Assembly (NCBI GenBank): GCA_029862005.1
Contig: JAOTYD010000018.1
Location: 1-64,000, forward strand
Reading direction: 5' to 3'
Source: Gammaproteobacteria bacterium
GTDB lineage: Bacteria > Pseudomonadota > Gammaproteobacteria > GCA-001735895
DNA length: 64,000 nucleotides
Part shown: positions 46,237-54,578 of the stretch, piece after piece
Position numbering within the stretch: the first letter of the stretch is position 1
How the letters are laid out: every line of letters starts with the position of its first letter
Notes under the pieces: model-generated
What the model was told of the DNA's origin: nothing
The model's input: the letters and a program-made list of their open reading frames with translations, nothing else
The model's database searches: none
Translations under genes and position numbers: made by a program

Positions 46237-47026
46237 ACTGTTTCAGCGGCTCGAGGCTGCTATTCTCGAACCGGATTTTAAAGTCAAATGTGAGCTGACG
46301 GCCCGGCTTAATACGGCATGGTGTCAGGGTGAACTGGCTCTCGATGCCGGATCGATAATCCTGCCGATTGATGATCCTGGGCGACCGCCGAAACCGCTGC
46401 TGGTAGATCCCAGGAAACTGCAACGCCGTGGCGTCTCTTCCTCGGAAGGACGAATACGTCTGCTGCACGCCTTTGCGCATATCGAATTTAACGCGATCAA
46501 TATCGCGCTCGATGCAGCTTACCGGTTTCGAGAAATGCCGCGGCAGTTTATCAGTGACTGGTTAGGGGTTGCGGCCGACGAGGCCAGACACTTTCAACTG
46601 CTCGAGCAGGAACTCAGGCAACGCGGGAGTTACTATGGTGCCTGCGATGCCCATCGTGGGCTGTGGGACATGGTTTGTAAAACCAGGGGTAACGTGTTGC
46701 ATCGAATGGCGCTGGTGCCACGCGTGATGGAAGCAAGGGGCCTCGATGTTACGCCGGGAATGATCGCGAAGTTCAAGCAGGTCGACGATGCTGCCGCCGT
46801 TGAAATACTGGAAGTTATTTACCGCGATGAAATCGATCATGTCCGTATCGGGAATCTCTGGTACCGAAGGCTCTGTGAGCAACGGGGTGTCGATGCGGAA
46901 ATAACATTTCGCGATCTGGTCCGGCAATACATGGACGGCAGGTTGCGCGGGCCATTCAACTGGCCGGCTCGAATCGAGGCTGGTTTTCAGGTCAGCGAAC
47001 TTCGCGCACTTGAGCGGGGTGACTAG
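46229..47026 (+). CDS. DUF455 ferritin-like protein
   Basis: A 265-residue helical protein of the DUF455 family. It shows metal-ligand patterns like ferritin-type di-iron proteins: LLHAFAHIEFNAINIALDAA at about 86-105 (Glu, His), SDWLGVAADEARHFQLLEQE, and VIYRDEIDHVRIGNLWYRRL. Function is not known; related enzymes hydroxylate or reduce small molecules. Start ATG 46229 lies inside the metZ end. The stop overlaps the lpxH stop by 4 bases in convergent direction. Confidence 0.82.
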   Translation: MAELFQRLEAAILEPDFKVKCELTARLNTAWCQGELALDAGSIILPIDDPGRPPKPLLVDPRKLQRRGVSSSEGRIRLLHAFAHIEFNAINIALDAAYRFREMPRQFISDWLGVAADEARHFQLLEQELRQRGSYYGACDAHRGLWDMVCKTRGNVLHRMALVPRVMEARGLDVTPGMIAKFKQVDDAAAVEILEVIYRDEIDHVRIGNLWYRRLCEQRGVDAEITFRDLVRQYMDGRLRGPFNWPARIEAGFQVSELRALERGD

Positions 47027-47742
47027 AGCCTGGGATCGTGGAGGTCGAAACCCTGTTCGGGGGTCCAGCTCAGGTAACTGGGTTCCCGGCCCCAGTCACC
47101 GAGGACGATCCGCGACAATTCGAAATCGTAATGATGGATGGCAGGTCGATGGGTATGTCCATGAATGATAGTGTTCACCCCGTTGCGAACGAAGCAGTCC
47201 TGAACCGCGGCCTGATTGACATCCATGATTTGGTAGGATTTCTGAGCCATTGCATCAACGCTGTCAACGCGCAACTGGGCTGCAATCTGCTGACGCTCTT
47301 CGAGAGGTTTACCCAGGAAGTCGGATTGCCATTTTTCGGTTCGCACCATGGAACGAAATTGCTGGTAATCCCGATCATCTGTGCACAAGGTGTCGCCATG
47401 AATTAAAACGACGCTGTCCTGGCCGAGTTGCAGAATATGCGGCTCATCCAGCAGCCTTAGATTAACGTTCTGTGCGAATGCCTGTCCCAGCAGGAAATCC
47501 CGATTTCCAGCCATAAAGAAAACATCGACCCTCGACGCCAGTTGTCGCAGTGACTCGATCACGTCCAGGTGCTCCGGTGCGGGATCATCATCGCCCAGCC
47601 ACACTTCGAACAGGTCGCCCAGGATATAGAGGCAACGCGCACTGGCTGCCCGGATATCGAGAAAACCGGTCAGTGCAGCGTTAACCTCTGGCCGCCTCGC
47701 ATCAAGATGACAATCCGAAATGAACAGGTATTCGTGGTTCAT
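47023..47742 (-). CDS. lpxH: UDP-2,3-diacylglucosamine diphosphatase
   Basis: A 239-residue calcineurin-like phosphoesterase with the metal motifs LFISDCHLDARRPE, GDLFEVWLGDD, MAGNRDFLLG, HGDTLCTDD and HGHTHRP. It forms lipid X in lipid A synthesis. It follows the cyclophilin gene by 15 bases, the classic ppiB-lpxH pair. Confidence 0.95.
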   Translation of the reverse strand: MNHEYLFISDCHLDARRPEVNAALTGFLDIRAASARCLYILGDLFEVWLGDDDPAPEHLDVIESLRQLASRVDVFFMAGNRDFLLGQAFAQNVNLRLLDEPHILQLGQDSVVLIHGDTLCTDDRDYQQFRSMVRTEKWQSDFLGKPLEERQQIAAQLRVDSVDAMAQKSYQIMDVNQAAVQDCFVRNGVNTIIHGHTHRPAIHHYDFELSRIVLGDWGREPSYLSWTPEQGFDLHDPRL

Positions 47743-47757
47743 GCCGGTGAGCCGCGT

Positions 47758-48366
47758 TTATTGGCGACTGACACCAGTGATGGTAATGGTTTCGAGCGGC
47801 ACATTCTGGTGACCACCCTTGTTGCCGGTGGGGACCTCGGCAATTGCATCGACGACGTCCATGCCTTCGGTGACTTTGCCGAATACCGCGTAACCCCAGC
47901 CCTGCATCGACTCGCTGGTGAAATTCAAAAATGCATTGTCGGCATGGTTTATGAAAAACTGCGAGGTGGCCGAGTGCGGCTCGCCGGTACGTGCCATTGC
48001 CAAGGTGCCACGATCATTCTTCAGACCATTGTTGGCTTCATTTTGAATCGGTGCTCGCTTGCTGGATTTATCCTGCATATCGGCCGTTATTCCGCCGCCC
48101 TGGATCATAAAGCCGGGAATGACCCGGTGAAAGGTAGTATCGATGTAGTAGCCATCATCCACGTGGGCAAGAAAATTCTCGCTGCTATCGGGTGCATTTT
48201 GCATATCGAGTTCGATCGTGATATTCCCCACGGTGGTCTCAATTAAGACGATGGGATTGCCGGCAGTAGTTTCATTCATTGGTTTGTCACCTTTGCTGTT
48301 GGGATAAAATACCAGAGATAGAATGGCTGCAAGCACGACCGCGATGGGAAGTAATGTCTTTTTCAT
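47758..48366 (-). CDS. ppiB: Cyclophilin-type peptidyl-prolyl isomerase, membrane-anchored or secreted
   Basis: A 202-residue protein: an N-terminal hydrophobic signal/anchor ([15 protein letters not shown] at about 5-19) followed by a cyclophilin domain ([60 protein letters not shown]). It turns proline peptide bonds, here likely outside the inner membrane. Start ATG 48366 puts the hydrophobic segment right at the N-terminus. An in-frame Met near 48279 would give a short cytoplasmic form. Divergent from cysS. Confidence 0.9.
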   Translation of the reverse strand: MKKTLLPIAVVLAAILSLVFYPNSKGDKPMNETTAGNPIVLIETTVGNITIELDMQNAPDSSENFLAHVDDGYYIDTTFHRVIPGFMIQGGGITADMQDKSSKRAPIQNEANNGLKNDRGTLAMARTGEPHSATSQFFINHADNAFLNFTSESMQGWGYAVFGKVTEGMDVVDAIAEVPTGNKGGHQNVPLETITITGVSRQ

Positions 48367-48507
48367 CAGCATTCCATTTGTTTTGAGCAAGCGGATTCTA
48401 CTGATTTGCATGCGCTTAGGGAAGCCGGGCGGCAATTAACGGTTTCGCTCGAAGAGTGCTTCTTTTAAACTCTAGGACCTGTTTTAACCACTCCGAATCT
48501 GTACCAC

Positions 48508-49893
48508 ATGCTGACCATATACAATAGCCTTAGCAATAAAAAGGAAGTCTTTGAACCAATCGTCCCGGGGCAAGTTCGTATGTATGTGTGTGGCATGACG
48601 GTCTACGATTATTGCCATATCGGGCATGCGCGCGTGCTGGTGGTATTCGACCTGGTTTATCGATTTTTAAAACACCTGGGTTACGAAGTGACTTACGTGC
48701 GCAATATTACCGATATCGATGACAAGATTATAATTCGAGCCCAGGAAAACGTGGAGGAATACAGTCATTTGACCGAACGCTTTATCCAGGCAATGCACCA
48801 AGATGCCGATGCACTGGGCGTATTGCGTCCCGATATAGAACCGCGCGCCACCGATACGATTGCGCCGATGCTGGCGATGATCGAAAGTCTGCAGCAGCAG
48901 GGATACGCCTACCAGGCAGATAATGGTGACGTTTATTTTTCAGTTTCGAAATTCAAGGACTACGGAAAATTGTCGGGCAAGAAAATTGACGAACTGCGCG
49001 CCGGCGAACGCGTCGACGTTGATGAGGGCAAGAGAGATCCGCTCGATTTCGTGCTGTGGAAAACTGCCAAGCCCGGGGAACCCAGCTGGCCTTCCCAGTT
49101 CGGCGACGGGCGCCCCGGTTGGCACATTGAATGCTCGGCGATGTCCAACACCCTGCTTGGAAACCATTTCGATATACACGGCGGTGGTCAGGATTTGCAA
49201 TTTCCGCATCACGAAAACGAAATCGCGCAAAGCGAGGCCTGTAATGGCGAAAAATTTGTTAACTACTGGATGCATAACGGGTTTGTGCGGGTCAATGAAG
49301 AGAAGATGTCTAAATCGCTCGGTAACTTCTTCGTGCTACGGGAAGTATTGCAGAGCTATCGTGCGGAAGAAATCCGATATTTCATTACCAGCAGTCACTA
49401 CCGTAGCCAGCTTAATTACTCGGAAGACCAGTTAAACAATGGCAGGGCGGCGCTGCAGCGACTGTATGCCGCACTGCAGGATACACAAGCGGTTGATCCG
49501 CCTGAGAACAGTGAATATCAGCAACGCTTTGAGGCAGCGTTGTGCGATGATTTTAATACTGCCAACGCGATGGCAGTATTGTTTGATCTGGCGCGCGATA
49601 TCAACCGTGCCAAGCATGAACCGGGGCAAGATCAACATGGTCTGGCAAGTCTGTTGCGTTTTCTTGGCGGTATCGTTGGCTTACTGCAAGCAGATCCCGA
49701 GGATTTTCTGAAATCGAGTCCCGGACAGGGTAAGGGTCTCAGCGATGCCGCTATCGATGAATTGATTGCGCAGCGCCTGCAGGCGCGAGCTGACAAAGAC
49801 TGGGCTAGCGCCGATCGTATCCGTGATGAGTTAGCAGCCGCAGGCATCATAATTGAGGATGGTCCCGATGGAACCCGTTGGCGACGCCGGTAA
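48508..49893 (+). CDS. cysS: Cysteinyl-tRNA synthetase
   Basis: A 461-residue class I synthetase. HIGH motif in [22 protein letters not shown] in [18 protein letters not shown], and zinc ligands including Cys28 and the [10 protein letters not shown] region and [11 protein letters not shown]. It charges tRNA-Cys. Divergent from ppiB, as in most gammaproteobacteria; a tRNA operon follows. Confidence 0.97.
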   Translation: MLTIYNSLSNKKEVFEPIVPGQVRMYVCGMTVYDYCHIGHARVLVVFDLVYRFLKHLGYEVTYVRNITDIDDKIIIRAQENVEEYSHLTERFIQAMHQDADALGVLRPDIEPRATDTIAPMLAMIESLQQQGYAYQADNGDVYFSVSKFKDYGKLSGKKIDELRAGERVDVDEGKRDPLDFVLWKTAKPGEPSWPSQFGDGRPGWHIECSAMSNTLLGNHFDIHGGGQDLQFPHHENEIAQSEACNGEKFVNYWMHNGFVRVNEEKMSKSLGNFFVLREVLQSYRAEEIRYFITSSHYRSQLNYSEDQLNNGRAALQRLYAALQDTQAVDPPENSEYQQRFEAALCDDFNTANAMAVLFDLARDINRAKHEPGQDQHGLASLLRFLGGIVGLLQADPEDFLKSSPGQGKGLSDAAIDELIAQRLQARADKDWASADRIRDELAAAGIIIEDGPDGTRWRRR

Positions 49894-49950
49894 ATTTGCT
49901 GCCGGGCCTGGAAGATGCCACTCAATGATTGAATATTAATGGCTATTTAA

Positions 49951-49979
49951 TTGACGATTATTTTTGATCAGCGTATTAT
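49951..49979 (+). promoter_or_regulatory. Promoter of the tRNA operon
   Basis: TTGACG and TATTAT with a 17-base spacer form a near-consensus sigma-70 promoter. The GC-rich discriminator TCCGCGCC follows, typical of stable-RNA promoters under stringent control. The start point would be near 49986, about 60 bases before tRNA-Pro. Confidence 0.8.
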
Positions 49980-50045
49980 TCCGCGCCTTGCTTACCTGGC
50001 ACCATTGGCACCAGGGTGGCGCAAAATGCGCCTGAGAGCATATTT

Positions 50046-50122
50046 CGGGGTGTAGCGCAGCCTGGTAGCGCAACTGCTTTGGGAGCAGTGGGTCGGGAGT
50101 TCGAATCTCTCCACCCCGACCA
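50046..50122 (+). tRNA. tRNA-Pro (TGG)
   Basis: 77 bases with encoded CCA. Acceptor CGGGGTG pairs with CACCCCG, anticodon loop TTTGGGA gives TGG, and the T-arm GTTCGAATC is intact. First gene of the four-tRNA operon. Confidence 0.96.
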
Positions 50123-50209
50123 AATTTATCATTCTAGTCTGATATAATTATGTACCGATTATCAGGCTATAAACCCGGCAGAATGGGATTTAAAGAGTAA
50201 ATCTGAACC

Positions 50210-50353
50210 CAGGATGCCTTTAATACGGCCTATATTTCGCTAGTGCAAGGCGGCAGCGCGCGCAGGACCGCAATGTATATAGCCATACATGAGGATCCGA
50301 GCACGCGGCCAACGCCGCAATCGCGAAATATAGGCCGTATTAAAGGCATCCTG
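50210..50353. repeat. 144-bp inverted-repeat element inside the tRNA operon
   Basis: Perfect 31-base inverted arms at 50210-50240 and 50323-50353 enclose 82 bases, whose middle again forms an imperfect palindrome (ATGTAT/ATACAT near 50273-50290). The element ends one base before tRNA-Arg. It does not code for a protein. It looks like a palindromic mobile element (MITE-like) that entered between tRNA-Pro and tRNA-Arg; in RNA it would form one very long hairpin. Confidence 0.8.
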
Positions 50354-50354
50354 A

Positions 50355-50431
50355 GCGCCCGTAGCTCATTTGGATAGAGCATCGGCCTTCTAAGCCGAGG
50401 GTAGCAGGTTCGAATCCTGCCGGGCGTGCCA
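50355..50431 (+). tRNA. tRNA-Arg (TCT)
   Basis: 77 bases with encoded CCA. Acceptor GCGCCCG pairs with CGGGCGT (one G-T), anticodon loop CTTCTAA gives TCT. It reads AGA codons (and AGG by wobble). Confidence 0.95.
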
Positions 50432-50438
50432 ATTTATG

Positions 50439-50514
50439 GTGGGCGTAGCTCAGTTGGTAGAGTGCAAGATTGTGATTCTTGTTGTCGTGGGTTCGATCCC
50501 CATCGTCCACCCCA
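50439..50514 (+). tRNA. tRNA-His (GTG)
   Basis: 76 bases with encoded CCA. Acceptor GTGGGCG pairs with CGTCCAC; C73 before CCA and the G or T before position 1 fit the special tRNA-His acceptor. Anticodon GTG in TTGTGAT. Confidence 0.95.
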
Positions 50515-50520
50515 TATTCG

Positions 50521-50542
50521 GGGCGCCTGGCGACAGGCGCCC
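50521..50542 (+). other. Strong stem-loop with GNRA-type loop between tRNA-His and tRNA-Leu
   Basis: Nine perfect pairs (GGGCGCCTG with CAGGCGCCC) close the tetraloop GCGA. No T-run follows, so this is more likely a processing or stability element than a terminator. Confidence 0.6.
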
Positions 50543-50610
50543 GGATAAGCGGCCGACAAGGCACTGCTAAGATCAGCCGGTGGCCTCTAGTTCAGGGAAT
50601 GCAAACTTCT

Positions 50611-50695
50611 GCGAAAGTGGCGGAATTGGTAGACGCGCCAGATTTAGGTTCTGGTATCTTATGATGTGAGAGTTCGAGTCTCTCCTTTCGCACCA
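50611..50695 (+). tRNA. tRNA-Leu (TAG)
   Basis: 85 bases with encoded CCA and the long variable arm of class II tRNAs (TATCTTATGATGTGA region). Acceptor GCGAAAG pairs with CTTTCGC; the loop TTTAGGT gives anticodon TAG. Last tRNA of the operon. Confidence 0.96.
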
Positions 50696-50735
50696 TTTTA
50701 GTGAGGCTGCATTGCCAGCTTTATCGTGTTAAATG

Positions 50736-50764
50736 CCCGGTCGAGTAAAAGACCGGGTTTTTTT
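50736..50764 (+). terminator. Rho-independent terminator of the tRNA operon
   Basis: A 7-base stem (CCCGGTC with GACCGGG) around GAGTAAAA is followed by seven T residues, 40 bases after tRNA-Leu. Confidence 0.9.
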
Positions 50765-50950
50765 CGCCCGTTTTTGAGATCCTGAAACCGGCGTTGTTTC
50801 CAGGTCCCGTATCGCCTTACCCTCTGCGGAAGACCCTTGCGTGCTGGTCCGGGCTGCGGGTTGATACGACACTGATCCATGACCGACCTGAACCGCTGAA
50901 ACAAAGGCTTTGAGCATGGTATCCCGGCCACGCGGGAGTGTAAAAATTGG

Positions 50951-50979
50951 CTGACAATTCCCGTCTACGTGGGTATAAT
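50951..50979 (+). promoter_or_regulatory. Strong promoter upstream of tig
   Basis: CTGACA and TATAAT with a 17-base spacer, followed by the discriminator CCGCGCC. Apart from one base in each box it is consensus, and its discriminator is the same as that of the tRNA promoter at 49951. The start point would be near 50986. Between 50765 and 50950 I see no gene. Confidence 0.82.
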
Positions 50980-51010
50980 CCGCGCCACTTTGGGACCTCG
51001 CTCACGCCAG

Positions 51011-51048
51011 GTGTGGCGGTACTTTCCTCAGAACCGGCGCACTTTTTT
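51011..51048 (+). terminator. Terminator-like hairpin in the tig leader (possible attenuator or sRNA end)
   Basis: Arms 51011-51020 and 51033-51042 pair at nine of ten positions (one G-T, one mismatch) around a 12-base loop, followed by six T residues. It lies about 25 bases after the probable start point and 54 before the tig ATG. It could stop part of the transcripts and leave an RNA of about 60 bases. Confidence 0.5.
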
Positions 51049-51101
51049 CAACCAGCCGTAGACTATTACTGTTTCCCACCAGAAAATCACGAGATTTTAA
51101 C

Positions 51102-52406
51102 ATGCAAGTATCAATCGAAACCCTCGAGGGCCTGGAACGCAGAATGACGGTACAAATACCGTCCGAGAGGGTCAGCGAAGCCGTTGAAAAGAAACTCAAG
51201 GACCTGAGTAAAACGGTCCGAATCGATGGCTTTCGTCCCGGTAAAGTGCCACTCAAGGTGATACAGCAGAAATATGGTGGACACGTCCGCCAGGAAGTCA
51301 TCGGTGATGTCATCGAATCCAGTTACCAGGAGGCTCTGATACAGGAAAAAGTGCGGCCTGCCGGTATGCCAAGTATCGATGCGGTCAGCACCGAGGAAAA
51401 AGAAGACATGTCCTACACCGCGACGTTCGAGGTGTATCCTGAAATCGAGAAGCTCGAACTGGAAGCCATCGAGATCGAAAAGCCCCGGGTCGAAATTACC
51501 GATGAGGACTTTGATGCGATGCTGCAAAAACTGCGCGAACAACGCAAGACCTGGAAAGAAACAAAGGCCGCGGCGAAGACAGGGTACCAGGTAATGGTCG
51601 ACTTTGAAGGTCGCATTGACGGCGAGTTGTTCGAAGGAGGCGCCGGTAAGGATATGGCCATTGAAATTGGCGCCGGCCAGATGCTGGCAGAATTTGAGGC
51701 CGGGCTCGAAGGCATCAAGGAGACCGAGCAGAGAACCGTCGAAGTTAATTTTCCCGAGGACTACCATGGCGCAGATGTTGCGGGAAAGAAAGCCGAATTT
51801 ACGCTGAAGGCGACCAGGGTATCGAAGCCGGATTTGCCTGAAATTGATGAAGAATTTGCCAAGGGATTTGGTGTTGAGGACGGTGATCTTGAAAAAATGC
51901 GCACTGATATTAGGGCTAACATGGAGAAAGAGAAAAACGACCGCTTGAAGCAGAATATCAAAAACAACGTGATGGCTGGTCTGCTGGAACACAATACAAT
52001 TATTGCGCCCAGTGCCATGGTTACCGAAGAAATAAAAAGTCTGCGGTCCCAGGCCGCACAGCGCATGGGCAAAGATCCGGAGTCGATTGACGAAGCGAGT
52101 TTTCCCAACGAGTTGTTCGAAACGGAAGCGACCCGCAGGGTGCAACTCGGACTGCTTCTCGCAGAAGTTATTCGAATTGAAAAAATTGAATTAAATCAAG
52201 AGCTTGTCGATTCAGCGATTGACGAAATGGCGGTTGCCTACGAGCAGCCGGACCAGGTACGCGATTATTACCGTCATAACCAGCAGGCGCGTTCCGGGCT
52301 CGAGGGAACTGTGCTTGAGGATCAGGTAGTCGCCCATATTCTGGATAAAGCCAGGGTCTCTGAAAAGGATGCCAGCTTCGACGATTTGATGAACGGTAAT
52401 CTCTGA
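51102..52406 (+). CDS. tig: Trigger factor
   Basis: A 434-residue ribosome-bound chaperone. The ribosome-binding loop is seen in VRIDGFRPGKVPLKVIQQKY (GFRxGKxP), the PPIase domain at about 160-240 (GYQVMVDFEGRIDGELFEGG; GMGAG-like AGQMLAEFEAGLEGIKE), and then the helical C-terminal domain. It helps nascent chains to fold. First gene of the tig-clpP-clpX-lon run. Confidence 0.97.
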   Translation: MQVSIETLEGLERRMTVQIPSERVSEAVEKKLKDLSKTVRIDGFRPGKVPLKVIQQKYGGHVRQEVIGDVIESSYQEALIQEKVRPAGMPSIDAVSTEEKEDMSYTATFEVYPEIEKLELEAIEIEKPRVEITDEDFDAMLQKLREQRKTWKETKAAAKTGYQVMVDFEGRIDGELFEGGAGKDMAIEIGAGQMLAEFEAGLEGIKETEQRTVEVNFPEDYHGADVAGKKAEFTLKATRVSKPDLPEIDEEFAKGFGVEDGDLEKMRTDIRANMEKEKNDRLKQNIKNNVMAGLLEHNTIIAPSAMVTEEIKSLRSQAAQRMGKDPESIDEASFPNELFETEATRRVQLGLLLAEVIRIEKIELNQELVDSAIDEMAVAYEQPDQVRDYYRHNQQARSGLEGTVLEDQVVAHILDKARVSEKDASFDDLMNGNL

Positions 52407-52429
52407 ATAAACTATAATCCGGAACTTAA

Positions 52430-53104
52430 ATGAAAGATAAAGTTAACAGTGCCCGCATAACCTCGATAATGCCCGATTACCTGGATACACAGGCTAACCT
52501 GGTGCCAATGGTCGTAGAGCAATCCGCGCGCGGTGAACGGGCCTATGACATTTACTCCCGGCTACTCAAGGAGCGGGTTATTTTTGTGGTTGGTCCAATC
52601 GAGGACCATATGGCAAACCTGATTGTCGCTCAGCTACTGTTTCTGGAATCCGAAAATCCGGACAAGGACATTTCGCTTTATATCAACAGCCCTGGCGGTT
52701 CGGTAACCGCCGGTCTTGCAATTTACGATACAATGCAATTCATCAAACCTGACGTGAGCACGCTATGCACCGGACAGGCAGCCAGTATGGGAGCGATCCT
52801 GTTGGCCGGCGGATGTGCCGGTAAACGTTACGGTTTACCGCATTCGCGGGTCATGATTCATCAGCCGCTGGGCGGATTCCAGGGACAGGCAACGGATTTC
52901 GAGATTCATGCGAAGGAAATTCTAGCGGTCAGATCACGACTGAACAAGCTGCTAGCCCACCATACCGGCAAGAAGGAAAGCAGCATTGACCGCGACACCG
53001 AGCGCGACAACTTCATGAGCGCAGATGAGTCAGTTGATTACGGTATTATCGATCAAGTTTTGGCATCTCGTGCCGAACCAGATGAGAAGGGTGCCACAGA
53101 ATAG
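52430..53104 (+). CDS. clpP: ATP-dependent Clp protease proteolytic subunit
   Basis: A 224-residue serine protease with catalytic Ser in [20 protein letters not shown] and His in [20 protein letters not shown]; Asp lies in the segment after it. [20 protein letters not shown] is conserved. It forms the ClpP barrel used by ClpX. About 25 bases separate it from tig. Confidence 0.97.
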   Translation: MKDKVNSARITSIMPDYLDTQANLVPMVVEQSARGERAYDIYSRLLKERVIFVVGPIEDHMANLIVAQLLFLESENPDKDISLYINSPGGSVTAGLAIYDTMQFIKPDVSTLCTGQAASMGAILLAGGCAGKRYGLPHSRVMIHQPLGGFQGQATDFEIHAKEILAVRSRLNKLLAHHTGKKESSIDRDTERDNFMSADESVDYGIIDQVLASRAEPDEKGATE

Positions 53105-53222
53105 ATAATCTATTGTGCCTGATCTGTGAAACGCCGATCAAAAAACCTTTTTTTCGGTTGTGCTCGGCGGTTCGGTCTAATATTATCGAGTCGATTGGAC
53201 ACAATATTTCGGTAGTTTTAGT

Positions 53223-54497
53223 ATGAGTGACGAAAGATCCAAGAATAAGGACGAAAAGCTGCTTTATTGCTCGTTTTGCGGTAAAAGCCAACACGAAGTC
53301 AGAAAATTGATAGCAGGTCCGTCAGTTTTCATCTGCGACGAATGCGTAGACCTCTGCAACGATATCATCCGTGAAGAGATTCATGAAAGTGGTGAAGATG
53401 CGGAAAGCAAACTTCCCATACCCCATGAAATATTTAAAGTCCTCGACGAGTACGTTATTGGCCAGAGTCGGGCCAAGAAAGTGCTTTCGGTGGCGGTATA
53501 TAACCATTACAAACGTCTTGAAGTCGGTCACATCAAGGATGAGATCGAGCTGTCGAAAAGCAATATCCTGTTAATCGGTCCAACCGGGTCGGGCAAGACC
53601 CTGCTTGCCGAGACCCTCGCACGATTGCTGAACGTTCCGTTTGCGATAGCTGATGCTACCACGCTGACCGAGGCTGGTTATGTCGGTGAAGACGTCGAAA
53701 ACATTATTCAGAAACTGCTGCAAAAATGCGATTACGACGTCGAAAAGGCGCAAACCGGGATCGTCTATATCGATGAAATCGATAAGATCTCGCGCAAGTC
53801 GGATAATCCGTCGATCACCCGGGATGTTTCGGGAGAGGGCGTGCAGCAGGCCTTGCTGAAGCTGATCGAGGGAACCGTTGCGTCGGTACCGCCACAAGGT
53901 GGCAGAAAGCATCCTCAGCAGGAATTCCTGCAGGTCGATACCGGCAAAATACTGTTCATCTGCGGCGGCGCTTTTGCCGGGCTGGACAAGGTTATTTTAA
54001 ACCGGTCAGAAAAGGGCGGCATCGGCTTTGGTGCCGATGTCAAAAGCAAGGACAAGAAAGACCTGTTCGGCGAGGTCATCGCCAAGGTCGAGCCCGAGGA
54101 TTTAATTAAATATGGCCTGATCCCCGAATTTGTCGGTCGCCTGCCGGTGGTTGCCACACTTGAAGAGCTTGATGAAGACGCATTGGTGAAAATCCTGACC
54201 GAGCCCAAAAATGCGATCACCAAGCAATACCAGAAAATGTTCGAGATCGAAGGTTGCGAGATCGAATTTCGACCGGATTCACTCAACGCGGTTGCGAAAA
54301 AGGCCATGGCGCGCAAGACTGGTGCCCGGGGATTACGCACGATACTCGAAAATACCCTGCTGGAAATTATGTACGATCTGCCCGCAATGGATAACGTCAG
54401 CAAAGTCGTGGTCGATGCGGCAGTAATCGAAGGTCATGCCCAGCCCTACGTAATTTACGAGGGTGGAGAAATGCAGCGCGTGGCTTCTGACGAGTAG
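53223..54497 (+). CDS. clpX: Clp protease ATP-binding subunit ClpX
   Basis: A 424-residue AAA+ unfoldase with an N-terminal C4 zinc-binding domain ([20 protein letters not shown] then [10 protein letters not shown]), Walker [21 protein letters not shown], Walker [11 protein letters not shown], and the RKH/pore segments. It feeds substrates to ClpP. Confidence 0.97.
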   Translation: MSDERSKNKDEKLLYCSFCGKSQHEVRKLIAGPSVFICDECVDLCNDIIREEIHESGEDAESKLPIPHEIFKVLDEYVIGQSRAKKVLSVAVYNHYKRLEVGHIKDEIELSKSNILLIGPTGSGKTLLAETLARLLNVPFAIADATTLTEAGYVGEDVENIIQKLLQKCDYDVEKAQTGIVYIDEIDKISRKSDNPSITRDVSGEGVQQALLKLIEGTVASVPPQGGRKHPQQEFLQVDTGKILFICGGAFAGLDKVILNRSEKGGIGFGADVKSKDKKDLFGEVIAKVEPEDLIKYGLIPEFVGRLPVVATLEELDEDALVKILTEPKNAITKQYQKMFEIEGCEIEFRPDSLNAVAKKAMARKTGARGLRTILENTLLEIMYDLPAMDNVSKVVVDAAVIEGHAQPYVIYEGGEMQRVASDE

Positions 54498-54522
54498 CTC
54501 CCATCCCAGGCATGAAGCCGGG

Positions 54523-54550
54523 TTGAAAAAGGACAATGGGCACACATATA
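54523..54550 (+). promoter_or_regulatory. Possible promoter of lon
   Basis: TTGAAA and CATATA with a 16-base spacer lie 29 bases before the lon ATG. TTGAAA also fits the heat-shock sigma-32 -35 box, but no clear CCCCAT -10 box is seen at the right distance. Confidence 0.4.
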
Positions 54551-54578
54551 GTTCCAAGATTCTTGCTTCGAGGCGATC

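Noticed and set aside
51111-52145. Open frame of 344 codons on the minus strand across trigger factor
   Set aside because: tig is certain on the plus strand; the antisense frame has no known motif and is a by-product of codon use.
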